From: a candidate division Zixibacteria bacterium RBG_16_43_9
GTDB lineage: Bacteria; Zixibacteria; MSB-5A5; RBG-16-43-9
Direction of reading: 5' to 3'
NCBI GenBank assembly: GCA_001775355.1
Contig: MEWM01000145.1
Coordinates: 9,456 to 17,991, forward strand
DNA: 8,536 nucleotides
The notes under the pieces: model-generated
What the model was told of the DNA's origin: nothing
Seen by the model: the letters and a program-made list of their open reading frames with translations, nothing else
Databases searched by the model: none
In this document: positions 1-4,601 of the stretch, piece after piece
How the letters are laid out: each line of letters starts with the position of its first letter
Position numbering within the stretch: the first letter of the stretch is position 1
Made by a program: the position numbers and the translations under genes

Positions 1-2
1 GA

Positions 3-407
3 AAAGTGATAGATACCTGTGTTGGCACTCTGGAGGAGGAAACCTCTAAGCTCTTACAGGAGATGACTGCCGGAAAATATAGCCAGGTCAGGTTCGACAA
101 GGAAAGTTTCAGATTTGAGGTCTTTTCAGATAAACTGAAAGATTGGGTAGACCCGCAGAAATTCCTTTCCCGTGGAACCTTAGACCAGATCTACCTTGCC
201 TGCAGGCTAGCTTTGTTGAATCTGATCTCCGAAGATAAAAATCCTGTGGTGATCATGGATGATCCTTTTGTTACTTTTGACAAACATAGAAGGAAAAATG
301 CGCTGAAGCTTTTAAAGTCTCTTTCCAAAAAATACCAGATTCTCCTTTTGACCTGCCATGATTTCTACGATGGATACGAAGACCAGTTGATAGAACTGCC
401 CGCATAG
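3..407 (+). CDS. C-terminal part of an SMC/Rad50-type ATPase (SbcC/YhaN-like), 5' end outside the window
   Basis: The reading frame is open back to the window edge, so this is a 3' fragment of a longer gene; the GTG at 6 is unlikely to be the start. The visible ~134 residues form the C-terminal ATPase lobe of a coiled-coil ABC ATPase. An ABC signature reads FLSRGTLDQIYLACRLAL, followed by a Walker B and D-loop (VVIMDDPFVTFD) and an H-loop histidine in LLLTCHD. The RGT-D-Q-Y form of the signature is typical of YhaN and SbcC-like DNA-repair ATPases, which usually pair with an SbcD/YhaO metallophosphoesterase encoded next door. That partner would lie upstream and is not visible. The Walker A motif and coiled coil are also outside the window. 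The ATPase class is secure; the exact subfamily and substrate (DNA ends) are inferred. Confidence 0.85.
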   Translation, partial: KVIDTCVGTLEEETSKLLQEMTAGKYSQVRFDKESFRFEVFSDKLKDWVDPQKFLSRGTLDQIYLACRLALLNLISEDKNPVVIMDDPFVTFDKHRRKNALKLLKSLSKKYQILLLTCHDFYDGYEDQLIELPA

Positions 408-424
408 GTTAGAAACTTCCGTAG

Positions 425-446
425 CGTCCTCACTCCGGTGAGGACG
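425..446 (+). terminator. Hairpin just after the ATPase gene, possible weak terminator
   Basis: A perfect 9-bp stem (CGTCCTCAC / GTGAGGACG) with a TCCG loop begins 18 nt after the stop codon. It is followed by ATCTT rather than a real T-tract, so termination is possible but weak. GTAG precedes the stem, which links it to the GTAG-armed hairpins elsewhere in the window. Confidence 0.4.
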
Positions 447-482
447 ATCTTCCAATGCTGCTCGCATAATTCGACTGAAAAA

Positions 483-510
483 CAGTAGATAGTAGGTAGT
501 AGACAGCATA
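483..510 (+). repeat. Short heptad array (TAGTAGR-type)
   Basis: Four consecutive 7-mers (CAGTAGA, TAGTAGG, TAGTAGA, CAGCATA) form a degenerate period-7 array. Its units resemble those of the arrays around the tRNA and SRP RNA genes at 3631-4572, although no gene is bracketed here. Confidence 0.5.
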
Positions 511-515
511 TAGGA

Positions 516-546
516 CGGGCGATCCAAAGGCTTGCCCGATTTTTTG
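516..546 (+). terminator. Probable intrinsic terminator
   Basis: The arms CGGGC (516-520) and GCCCG (534-538) enclose a 13-nt loop in which CC and GG can also pair. A run of five Ts follows directly at 541-545. This is the most terminator-like structure near the end of the ATPase gene, about 110 nt after its stop. Confidence 0.5.
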
Positions 547-655
547 TAGGGGCAAGACATTTCCTGCTCCAGCTTTTAAGGCCGGTGGAACAAACATCTT
601 GTCTGTTCCTTTTCCGTAGGGGCAATTTCCAGATGGAAATTGCCCCTACGTTTTT
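546..655 (+). repeat. GTAGGGGC-armed nested hairpin element with terminal palindrome and T-tract
   Basis: The arms GTAGGGGCAA (546-555) and TTGCCCCTAC (640-649) are exact complements. Between them lie a smaller hairpin, GGAACA (587-592) with TGTTCC (604-609), and a second GTAGGGGC copy. That second copy forms a perfect 17-bp palindrome over 615-631 and 634-650 with only GA between the arms. TTTTT follows at 651-655, so the palindrome could also terminate transcription on the + strand. No coding potential is seen. Confidence 0.7.
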
Positions 656-765
656 CTCAGTTGACAATCAGGAGACTTCTTACCTTATTAAGGGATAATT
701 AAAGGTCTTATGTGAATGGTTGGGGGAATGACAAGGTAGCCGTAATCTTTAGATTGCTATTAAAT

Positions 766-848
766 AACTCACCCTGAATCCCTCTCTTAGAAAGAGAGGG
801 ACTTTCGTTCCCCTTCTCTTCTTAAGAGAAGGGAATAGGGGATGAGTT
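766..848. repeat. Two-hairpin MITE-like repeat, copy 1
   Basis: An 83-bp element has ends AACTCAcCC and GGGaTGAGTT, which are near-complementary terminal repeats. It contains two internal hairpins: CCCTCTCTT/AAGAGAGGG (780-800, loop AGA) and CCCTTCTCTT/AAGAGAAGGG (811-833, loop CTT). The reverse complement of the whole element recurs at 3313-3392, and a related double hairpin lies at 6609-6676. The size, terminal repeats and lack of an ORF fit a non-autonomous mobile or REP-like element. Confidence 0.75.
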
Positions 849-899
849 TATAAGCGCCCGTAGGGCGGCTACTAAATTGAAAGCATACAGTAGGCAATC

Positions 900-954
900 C
901 GCGTAGCAGGGGTTTTAAACCTCTGCTGCCGAGCCCTGAAGGCTCGGCTACGCG
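900..954. repeat. Nested hairpin element with CGCGTAGC arms
   Basis: The outer arms CGCGTAGC (900-907) and GCTACGCG (947-954) are perfect complements. Inside are an imperfect hairpin (AGCAGGGGTTT with AAACCTCTGCT, 905-927) and a perfect 8-bp hairpin (GCCGAGCC 928-935 with GGCTCGGC 941-948). The layout of outer GTAG/CTAC stem plus two inner hairpins matches the elements at 6689-6757 and 7447-7517, although the stem sequences differ. Confidence 0.65.
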
Positions 955-964
955 AACTATCGAG

Positions 965-991
965 ATTCTTCTCCCCTACGGGGATCAGAAT
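965..991. repeat. Symmetrical hairpin directly upstream of rtcA
   Basis: The arms ATTCT (965-969) and AGAAT (987-991) flank an inner TCCCC (972-976) and GGGGA (980-984) with a TAC loop. The phrase GAGATTCTTC...AGAATGACA resembles dispersed repeats seen in many environmental bacterial genomes. It ends 15 nt before the rtcA start, so it lies in the probable leader of that gene. Confidence 0.5.
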
Positions 992-1006
992 GACAACTAT
1001 AAAAGC

Positions 1007-2035
1007 ATGACCATAAAAATCGATGGGAGTTATGGCGAGGGTGGAGGGCAGATTCTTAGGACTGCTTTAGCCTTATCCTGCGTTCTGCAAAAAGAGATCG
1101 AAATCTACAATATCCGTAAGCGAAGAAAAATTCCGGGGCTGCAAGCCCAGCATCTCACCTGTGTCAAAGCGGCAAAAGCTATCTCTGAGGCTGAAGTAGA
1201 AGGTGATAGCCTTAAATCTCAGGGGCTGAGATTTTCTCCGAAGAAAATAAGAGGAGGGAATCTTTTTCTCGATGTGGGGACTGCCGGTTCAGTCTGCCTG
1301 GTTCTTCAGTCGATACTTTTACCTCTGAGCTTTGCTCTGGTTTCCTCTGAACTCCGATTAAGAGGAGGTACTCATGTGCCGTTCAGCCCTCCGGCGACCT
1401 ATTTTCAAAGAGTTCTTTTTCCAATGCTCAGTAAATTAGGTCTGCGCCTTTCTTTAGGGATAGGAAAATGGGGCTGGTATCCTAAGGGTGGAGGCGAGGT
1501 CATATGTAATATAAGACCAGTTGAGAAAATAAAACCGCTGAATTTAATGGAGAGGGGAAAACTATCGAGTCTTTCAGGTCTATCTGTGGTCTCGAACTTA
1601 CCGCTCTCTATAGCTCGAAGGCAGGAACAGGAAGTGGAAAAAGTGTTGGGAGAGAATAATTTCGATTTAAAGATTGAAGTCCTTGAAGCACCGTCCATAG
1701 GCAAAGGGACTTTCTTTTTTCTCTTAGCCTCTTACGAGAATTCGTTAGCTGGTTTTAGCTCCTTAGGAGAAATTGGAAAAAAGGCTGAACAGGTTTCAGA
1801 TGAAGCCTGTAAGGGTTTTCTGGATTATATGAAAACCTCAGGTGCAGTTGAAGAACATTTAGCTGACCAGCTTATACCCTTTCTGGCTTTTGCCCAGGGA
1901 GAATCAAATTTCTCTGTCTCCAGGGTAAGCCAGCACCTTCTGACCAGTATCTGGGTGACTCAACAGTTCCTGCCAGTAAAAATAGAAGTAGAAGAAAAAG
2001 AAAATCAGCCAGGAAAAGTTAGGATAATTCCTTAG
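1007..2035 (+). CDS. rtcA: RNA 3'-terminal phosphate cyclase
   Basis: RtcA uses ATP to convert an RNA 3'-phosphate into a 2',3'-cyclic phosphate through a covalent His-AMP intermediate in the cytoplasm. The 342-residue product matches the family length (E. coli about 338). The N-terminal signature IDGSYGEGGGQILRTALALS lies at residues 5-24, with IPGLQAQHLT near 42-51. EEHLADQL surrounds residue 284. His310 in SQHLLTSI corresponds by position and motif to the adenylated His309 of E. coli RtcA. The start is chosen by homology to the family N-terminus; no clear Shine-Dalgarno site is seen, and a hairpin ends 15 nt upstream. Neither RtcB ligase nor the RtcR regulator is visible, so the gene appears to stand alone between two repeat-filled gaps. 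The enzyme call is firm; the cellular role (RNA repair or end processing) is inferred. Confidence 0.95.
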   Translation: MTIKIDGSYGEGGGQILRTALALSCVLQKEIEIYNIRKRRKIPGLQAQHLTCVKAAKAISEAEVEGDSLKSQGLRFSPKKIRGGNLFLDVGTAGSVCLVLQSILLPLSFALVSSELRLRGGTHVPFSPPATYFQRVLFPMLSKLGLRLSLGIGKWGWYPKGGGEVICNIRPVEKIKPLNLMERGKLSSLSGLSVVSNLPLSIARRQEQEVEKVLGENNFDLKIEVLEAPSIGKGTFFFLLASYENSLAGFSSLGEIGKKAEQVSDEACKGFLDYMKTSGAVEEHLADQLIPFLAFAQGESNFSVSRVSQHLLTSIWVTQQFLPVKIEVEEKENQPGKVRIIP

Positions 2036-2045
2036 AGGAATAAAT

Positions 2046-2119
2046 GTAGGGGAAGGCTTCAGCCTTCCATGATTTCTTTCTGCCTTTTCTATTTACGGAG
2101 GTCTGAAGGCCTTCGCTAC
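2046..2119. repeat. GTAG...CTAC inverted repeat element after rtcA
   Basis: The left arm begins GTAGGGGAAGGC and the right arm ends GAAGGCCTTCGCTAC. The two arms are near-complementary over about 23 nt. The left arm itself holds GGAAGGCTTCAGCCTTCC, which can fold alone. The element starts 11 nt after the rtcA stop and could act as a 3' processing or termination structure, although no T-tract follows. Confidence 0.6.
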
Positions 2120-2141
2120 GAATACAAACCCCATCGCCGGC

Positions 2142-2182
2142 TTATGGTGGTTATGGTGGTGTCAGGAGTTACCTCCTGACAC
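2142..2182 (+). repeat. 9-bp tandem duplication followed by a 10-bp hairpin
   Basis: TTATGGTGG occurs twice in direct succession (2142-2159). A perfect stem GTGTCAGGAG / CTCCTGACAC follows (2159-2168 and 2173-2182, loop TTAC), then TTTATAAT. The hairpin with its short T-run may be a modest + strand terminator protecting the sdpR-like promoter from rtcA read-through. Confidence 0.5.
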
Positions 2183-2228
2183 TTTATAATCGGTCTGAAC
2201 TCATATCTTAATTTTTTTAAAAAAATAC

Positions 2229-2256
2229 TTGACAAATAAAAATGCTTAGTTATATG
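2229..2256 (+). promoter_or_regulatory. Sigma-70-type promoter for the sdpR-sdpI-like operon
   Basis: A perfect -35 TTGACA (2229-2234) is followed after 16 nt by TATATG (2251-2256) as a plausible -10. An A/T-rich tract (T7A7, 2213-2225) lies just upstream and could serve as an UP-like element. The start site would be near 2263, giving a leader of about 58 nt before the repressor gene. Confidence 0.65.
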
Positions 2257-2282
2257 TATATATGTAAATATGTAAATATGTG
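2251..2282 (+). promoter_or_regulatory. Octamer tandem repeat, candidate autorepressor operator
   Basis: Four successive 8-bp units (TATATGTA twice, then AATATGTA, then AATATGTG) overlap the -10 and the expected transcription start. Their place directly in front of an ArsR-family repressor gene makes them a natural operator for autorepression. The spacing of 8 rather than about 10.5 bp means successive units face different sides of the helix. The repeat is directly visible; the operator role is inferred. Confidence 0.55.
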
Positions 2283-2320
2283 GATAAGCTGATTGAATTT
2301 TCTTGTCCAATATTATAAAT

Positions 2321-2590
2321 ATGAAAGACCTGAGTGAGTTGTTTAAAGCGTTTTCTGATCCTACGCGGAGGGAGATTTTGGATTTATTGAAGGGGAAGGA
2401 TATGTCGCCCTCAGAGATTCTGGAAAAAATTGATATAGCTCAGCCCACGCTTTCCCATCATCTGGACATTTTGAAAAGGGCAAATCTGATCTCCGGGGAA
2501 AGAGAAGGGCAATTCATAAAATATTCGCTTAATATGAGCGTTTTCCAGATGGCGATTGAATATATGACTAAATTTATCAAGAGGAGGTAA
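2321..2590 (+). CDS. sdpR: ArsR-family winged-helix repressor, SdpR-like
   Basis: This 89-residue protein consists of a single winged helix-turn-helix domain. FKAFSDPTRREILDLLKG (residues 8-25) is the ArsR/SdpR entry motif. The HTH covers about residues 31-57, with AQPTLSHHLDILKRA as recognition segment, and the wing lies at GEREGQFIKYSLN (59-71). Length and motif order resemble B. subtilis SdpR (about 90 residues). The alpha-3 CxC metal site of ArsR/SmtB sensors is missing, so metal sensing is unlikely. I chose the ATG at 2321 over the in-frame TTG at 2303 because it fits the family N-terminus; neither has a good ribosome site. The stop lies 4 nt before the membrane-protein start, so the two genes are co-transcribed. 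In B. subtilis the membrane partner sequesters the repressor, which is the inferred regulation here. Confidence 0.88.
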   Translation: MKDLSELFKAFSDPTRREILDLLKGKDMSPSEILEKIDIAQPTLSHHLDILKRANLISGEREGQFIKYSLNMSVFQMAIEYMTKFIKRR

Positions 2591-2594
2591 GATT

Positions 2595-3266
2595 ATGAGA
2601 TGGAACGTGAAGAGAGAGATTTTTCCCTTTGTCATCATTGCACTGTTCGTGATCCTGTCGATCTATTTTTACCCGATCTTGCAGGAAAGAATTCCTTCAC
2701 ATTTTAATCTCAACGGAATGCCGGATAAGTACTCACCAAAATCGCATGTGGTCTGGCTTAATTTAGGCTTAGCGGCATTCATTTATCTGCTCTTGACCTT
2801 CATCCCTTTCATCGATCCTTTCTGGAAAAGGATTCAGAACAAGTATAATGTCTTCCTGATGTTTCGAGATTTTGCCCTACTTTTTTTCCTTTTCTTTTAT
2901 CTGCTGGAGTTATTCTCCGCAAAGGAGGGGAGGTTGGAAAGGAGTGTGTATGGGATTGGTTTTGGACTTTTGTTCATATTTCTGGGGAATTACCTTCCTA
3001 AGCTTCCCAGAAATTTCTTTTTTGGTATTCGCTCGCCCTGGACTTTATCCTCAGAGATAGTTTGGAAGAAAACTCATATACTCTCCGGCTGGCTTTTTGT
3101 TCTAGCCGGGATAGCAGTGATTGTTCTCTCTCTGTTTAAAGTGAACCTCCTCTGGACCCTGATTATCATTCTTGTGCCAGTCATCTTGTTCACCAGTGTA
3201 ATTTATCCATTGTACCTTTATAAGAAACTACAAAAGGCAGAAAATAATAAAGTTCCTCAGTTGTAA
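2595..3266 (+). CDS. sdpI: SdpI-family integral membrane protein (DUF1648 plus SdpI domain)
   Basis: The 223-residue product has six likely membrane helices, at about residues 9-29, 52-72, 90-108, 117-133, 162-181 and 184-208. The DUF1648 signature IPSHFNLNGMPDKY lies at 33-46 in the first loop. The SdpI signature (GNYLPKLPRNFFFGIRSPWT, 131-150, then W157 and H161) precedes helix 5. A strong GAGGAGG ribosome site (2581-2587) sits 7 nt before the ATG and overlaps the end of the repressor gene, which suggests translational coupling. In B. subtilis SdpI gives immunity to the SdpC killing peptide and pulls SdpR to the membrane as a signal receptor. No sdpC-like toxin gene is visible here, so the ligand is unknown; defence against foreign peptides or a cell-envelope stress role are both possible. 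The family call is firm. Confidence 0.9.
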   Translation: MRWNVKREIFPFVIIALFVILSIYFYPILQERIPSHFNLNGMPDKYSPKSHVVWLNLGLAAFIYLLLTFIPFIDPFWKRIQNKYNVFLMFRDFALLFFLFFYLLELFSAKEGRLERSVYGIGFGLLFIFLGNYLPKLPRNFFFGIRSPWTLSSEIVWKKTHILSGWLFVLAGIAVIVLSLFKVNLLWTLIIILVPVILFTSVIYPLYLYKKLQKAENNKVPQL

Positions 3267-3312
3267 GATTAGAGTTCTTTCCGCTGACAATAGCGCATTA
3301 GCTTTATAGCTG

Positions 3313-3392
3313 AACTCATCCCCTACCCCTTCTCTTACCAAGAGAAGGGGTTTTAGTCCCTCTCTTTTTAAGAGAGGGATTCAGGGTGAGTT
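3313..3392. repeat. Two-hairpin MITE-like repeat, copy 2 (inverted relative to 766-848)
   Basis: The ends AACTCATCCC and GGGTGAGTT match the reverse complement of the copy at 766-848, as do the two internal hairpins. These are CCCCTTCTCTT/AAGAGAAGGGG (3326-3350, loop ACC) and CCCTCTCTT/AAGAGAGGG (3358-3378, loop TTT). The stems are near-identical between copies, while the loops and linkers differ. The element lies about 46 nt after the SdpI-like gene. Confidence 0.75.
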
Positions 3393-3630
3393 CCTTCGGT
3401 TGCATGAATTCATCCTCTGATCCCTTCTTCCCACCCTTGGCGGCACTCCTGGCAATGACAGCTGGAAATAAAGGGACAGGATCTGTTTGGGGCGGATTCT
3501 GCTCTGCGCTCCCGTTTTAATCATTTTTCTCAGCGAAAAATAAACTAAAATCTTCTTGATTTTTTCTGCTGATTAAGTGATATTTGAACCTGTAAGATAA
3601 TTTGCTTTTCTGTATTTTTTTGTTTTTTTA
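3393..3630. other. Gene-free stretch before the tRNA gene
   Basis: No ORF with coding character is seen here. The stretch carries ...GGCAATGACA near 3450-3460, resembling dispersed-repeat ends. It then becomes T-rich, with long T-runs at 3614-3630. GATAAT at 3596-3601 could be a -10 for the tRNA, but no convincing -35 precedes it, so I do not call a promoter. Confidence 0.4.
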
Positions 3631-3661
3631 ACTATGAACAATGAACCATTAACCATAAACC
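3631..3661 (+). repeat. Heptad array B, forward orientation, upstream of tRNA-Ala
   Basis: Period-7 units (ACTATGA, ACAATGA, ACCATTA, ACCATAA, then ACC) end 11 nt before the tRNA. ACTATGAAC (3631-3639) is the exact complement of GTTCATAGT (3781-3789) in the array on the other side of the tRNA. Confidence 0.75.
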
Positions 3662-3672
3662 GATTTTCACTT

Positions 3673-3745
3673 GGGGCAGTAGCTCAGCTGGGAGAGCGTC
3701 TCGTTCGCAACGAGAAGGTCGGCGGTTCGAATCCGCTCTGCTCCA
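3673..3745 (+). tRNA. tRNA-Ala (anticodon CGC)
   Basis: A complete 73-nt cloverleaf is present. The acceptor stem pairs GGGGCAG (3673-3679) with CTGCTCC (3738-3744) and the discriminator is A3745. The D arm is GCTC/GAGC, the anticodon stem TCTCG/CGAGA with loop TTCGCAA (anticodon CGC at 3706-3708), and the T arm GGCGG-TTCGAAT-CCGCT with one G-U pair. The third acceptor pair is G3-U70 (3675 and 3742), the alanine identity element, which confirms the charging specificity. CGC reads only GCG codons. The 3' CCA is not encoded, so it must be added by tRNA nucleotidyltransferase. The last three bases also form the start of a strong downstream hairpin. Confidence 0.97.
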
Positions 3746-3774
3746 GCGAATCTCGCCGAAGGTGGATTCGCTGG
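3743..3774 (+). repeat. Strong hairpin overlapping the tRNA 3' end
   Basis: CCAGCGAATC (3743-3752) and GATTCGCTGG (3765-3774) are perfect 10-bp complements. The inside, CGCC-GAA-GGTG, can add four more pairs. The first three bases belong to the tRNA acceptor stem and discriminator, so folding of the precursor tail competes with the acceptor stem. No T-tract follows, so it is not a standard terminator; a role in 3' processing is possible. Confidence 0.65.
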
Positions 3775-3803
3775 TGGTTGGTTCATAGTGGTTAGTGGGT
3801 AGT
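3773..3803 (-). repeat. Heptad array C, reverse orientation, between tRNA-Ala and the four-helix-bundle gene
   Basis: Units GGTGGTT, GGTTCAT, AGTGGTT, AGTGGGT and AGT are the reverse-complement form of array B. GTTCATAGT (3781-3789) pairs exactly with array B. GGTTCATAGT (3780-3789) pairs over 10 bp with array D (4183-4192), so this array can pair across either neighbour. Confidence 0.75.
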
Positions 3804-3814
3804 AAAGAAAACAA

Positions 3815-4177
3815 ATGAATAATGAGGAGAAGTTTGGGTTTGAGAAGTTAAGGGTTTATCAAGACTCTTTAAGTTTTTCAAAGCAGGCTTATAAGTTGAC
3901 AAAGAGTTTCCCGAAAGATGAGCTTTTCAGTATAACTTCTCAATTAAGAAGAGCGGCTTTGTCTATCTGTTTAAATATTGCAGAAGGGAGTAGTTTGACT
4001 AAAACCGAGTTTAAGAACTTCTTAAGAAGATCCAGAGGTTCAGTTTACGAATGCGTGCCTATACTTTCTCTGGCCTTTGACAACAGATATATTTCTGAAA
4101 ATCAATTTGCGGAATTGAGTAATAGTTGCTTAAAGTTAGCAAAGTCTATCAGTGCTTTAATCAACTCGATTAAGTAG
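3815..4177 (+). CDS. Four-helix-bundle protein of the 23S rRNA intervening-sequence (S23/IVP) family
   Basis: The 120-residue product carries the family hallmarks: FEKLRVYQDSL near residues 9-19, the QLRRAALSICLNIAEGSS block near 43-60, and FKNFLRRSRGSVYE near 66-79, with a final helix to the C-terminus. Members were first found inside inserts of split 23S rRNA genes; others stand free, and the related bAvd proteins assist diversity-generating retroelements. The family is a small basic bundle thought to bind nucleic acid, but its function is unknown. Here the gene is not in an rRNA operon and no reverse transcriptase is visible. It sits between tRNA-Ala and the SRP RNA and is bracketed by inverted heptad arrays whose inner 10-mers are exact complements. 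There is no clear ribosome site before the ATG, so translation may be weak. The family call is strong; the link to the arrays is inferred. Confidence 0.9.
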   Translation: MNNEEKFGFEKLRVYQDSLSFSKQAYKLTKSFPKDELFSITSQLRRAALSICLNIAEGSSLTKTEFKNFLRRSRGSVYECVPILSLAFDNRYISENQFAELSNSCLKLAKSISALINSIK

Positions 4178-4182
4178 TTTTT

Positions 4183-4213
4183 ACTATGAACCATGAACTA
4201 TTAACCAATTACC
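4183..4213 (+). repeat. Heptad array D, forward orientation, between the four-helix-bundle gene and SRP RNA
   Basis: Units ACTATGA, ACCATGA, ACTATTA, ACCAATT and ACC begin 6 nt after the stop codon. The first 12 bases (4183-4194, ACTATGAACCAT) are the exact complement of 4561-4572 on the far side of the SRP RNA gene. The first 10 are also complementary to 3780-3789. Confidence 0.8.
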
Positions 4214-4245
4214 AGGAGGTCTAATCGAAGATTAGACCTCCTTTT
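4214..4245 (+). terminator. 13-bp hairpin plus T4 abutting the SRP RNA
   Basis: AGGAGGTCTAATC (4214-4226) and GATTAGACCTCCT (4230-4242) form a perfect 13-bp stem with a GAA loop, followed by TTT. It has the form of a terminator for the upstream gene. It fills exactly the -35 to -1 region of the SRP RNA, so SRP RNA cannot have a normal promoter immediately upstream. It may instead be a cleavage site in a longer precursor. Confidence 0.65.
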
Positions 4246-4515
4246 CCCGTGCTAGATGGGGAGTTAGCGGTGCCCTGTAACCCGGAACCCGCTTTACCGG
4301 GGTCGAATCCCCGCCTGAGGTCTTCTCCTCTGAGACAGGGGAGGGGTAAGAGGCGATGAAGGTCAGGTCTTGCGCAACCCAGGCTCACCTAACCCCGTCA
4401 GGACCGGAAGGTAGCAGCGGTAAGTGAATACCTGAGTGTGCCGTAAGAGAGCCTGGCTGGAGCCTGACTGCGTCCGAACCTCCTTGGAGTGAGGGATCAA
4501 AGGTGGGTGCACGGG
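4246..4515 (+). ncRNA. ffs: Signal recognition particle RNA, long (6S-type, Alu plus S domain)
   Basis: SRP RNA binds Ffh and directs ribosomes making membrane and secreted proteins to the membrane. The ends CCCGTGC (4246-4252) and GCACGGG (4509-4515) close the molecule, giving about 270 nt, close to the B. subtilis scRNA. The 5' part (GTGCTAGATGGGGAG, then TTAGCGGTGCCCTGTAACCC) matches the Alu-type domain. The S-domain helix 8 core GTCAGGACCGGAAGGTAGCAGC-like segment lies at 4397-4418 with a GGAA tetraloop (4406-4409) and the asymmetric loop bases around it. dnaX, ybaB and recR follow, the same order as in Bacillus. No promoter is visible directly upstream, and the ends are estimated from pairing. 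In B. subtilis the RNA is cut from a longer precursor by RNase III; something similar is inferred here. Confidence 0.95.
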
Positions 4516-4518
4516 AGA

Positions 4519-4541
4519 AGAATTCGCCACAGGCGAATTCT
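4519..4541 (+). repeat. 10-bp hairpin just after SRP RNA
   Basis: AGAATTCGCC (4519-4528) and GGCGAATTCT (4532-4541) form a perfect stem with an ACA loop, 3 nt after the SRP RNA end. GGGGGG rather than T follows, so it is not a typical terminator. Like the hairpin after the tRNA, it lies directly before a reverse heptad array and shares the core GAATTC/GCGAAT bases. Confidence 0.6.
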
Positions 4542-4545
4542 GGGG

Positions 4546-4572
4546 GGTAGTTGATGGTTGATGGTTCATAGT
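4546..4572 (-). repeat. Heptad array E, reverse orientation, between SRP RNA and dnaX
   Basis: Units GGTAGTT, GATGGTT, GATGGTT and CATAGT have period 7. ATGGTTCATAGT (4561-4572) is the exact 12-bp complement of 4183-4194, so the SRP RNA and its two flanking hairpins sit inside an inverted repeat spanning 390 bp. Confidence 0.8.
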
Positions 4573-4601
4573 AAGAAAAGAAAAAGGAAAAAGGAAAAAA
4601 A

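Noticed and set aside
990..1010. Six-codon upstream ORF overlapping the rtcA start by ATGA, with GGGGAT upstream
   Set aside because: The ATG and the GGGGAT belong to the symmetrical dispersed-type repeat at 965-991, so the leader-peptide look is probably accidental.
2313..2320. TATAAAT just before the sdpR-like ATG as a -10 for a leaderless transcript
   Set aside because: The best upstream -35 match (TTGAAT at 2293) is too close, and the TTGACA promoter at 2229 is clearly better.
2872..3060. 62-codon + strand ORF inside the SdpI-like gene
   Set aside because: It is in another frame of a well-supported membrane-protein gene and has no ribosome site.
3815..4177. Reading the four-helix-bundle gene as a diversity-generating retroelement accessory protein
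   Set aside because: No reverse transcriptase, template/variable repeat pair or adenine-biased target gene is visible in the window.
3631..4572. CRISPR array interpretation of the repeated units
   Set aside because: The units are 7 bp, degenerate and contiguous without spacers, and no cas gene is present.
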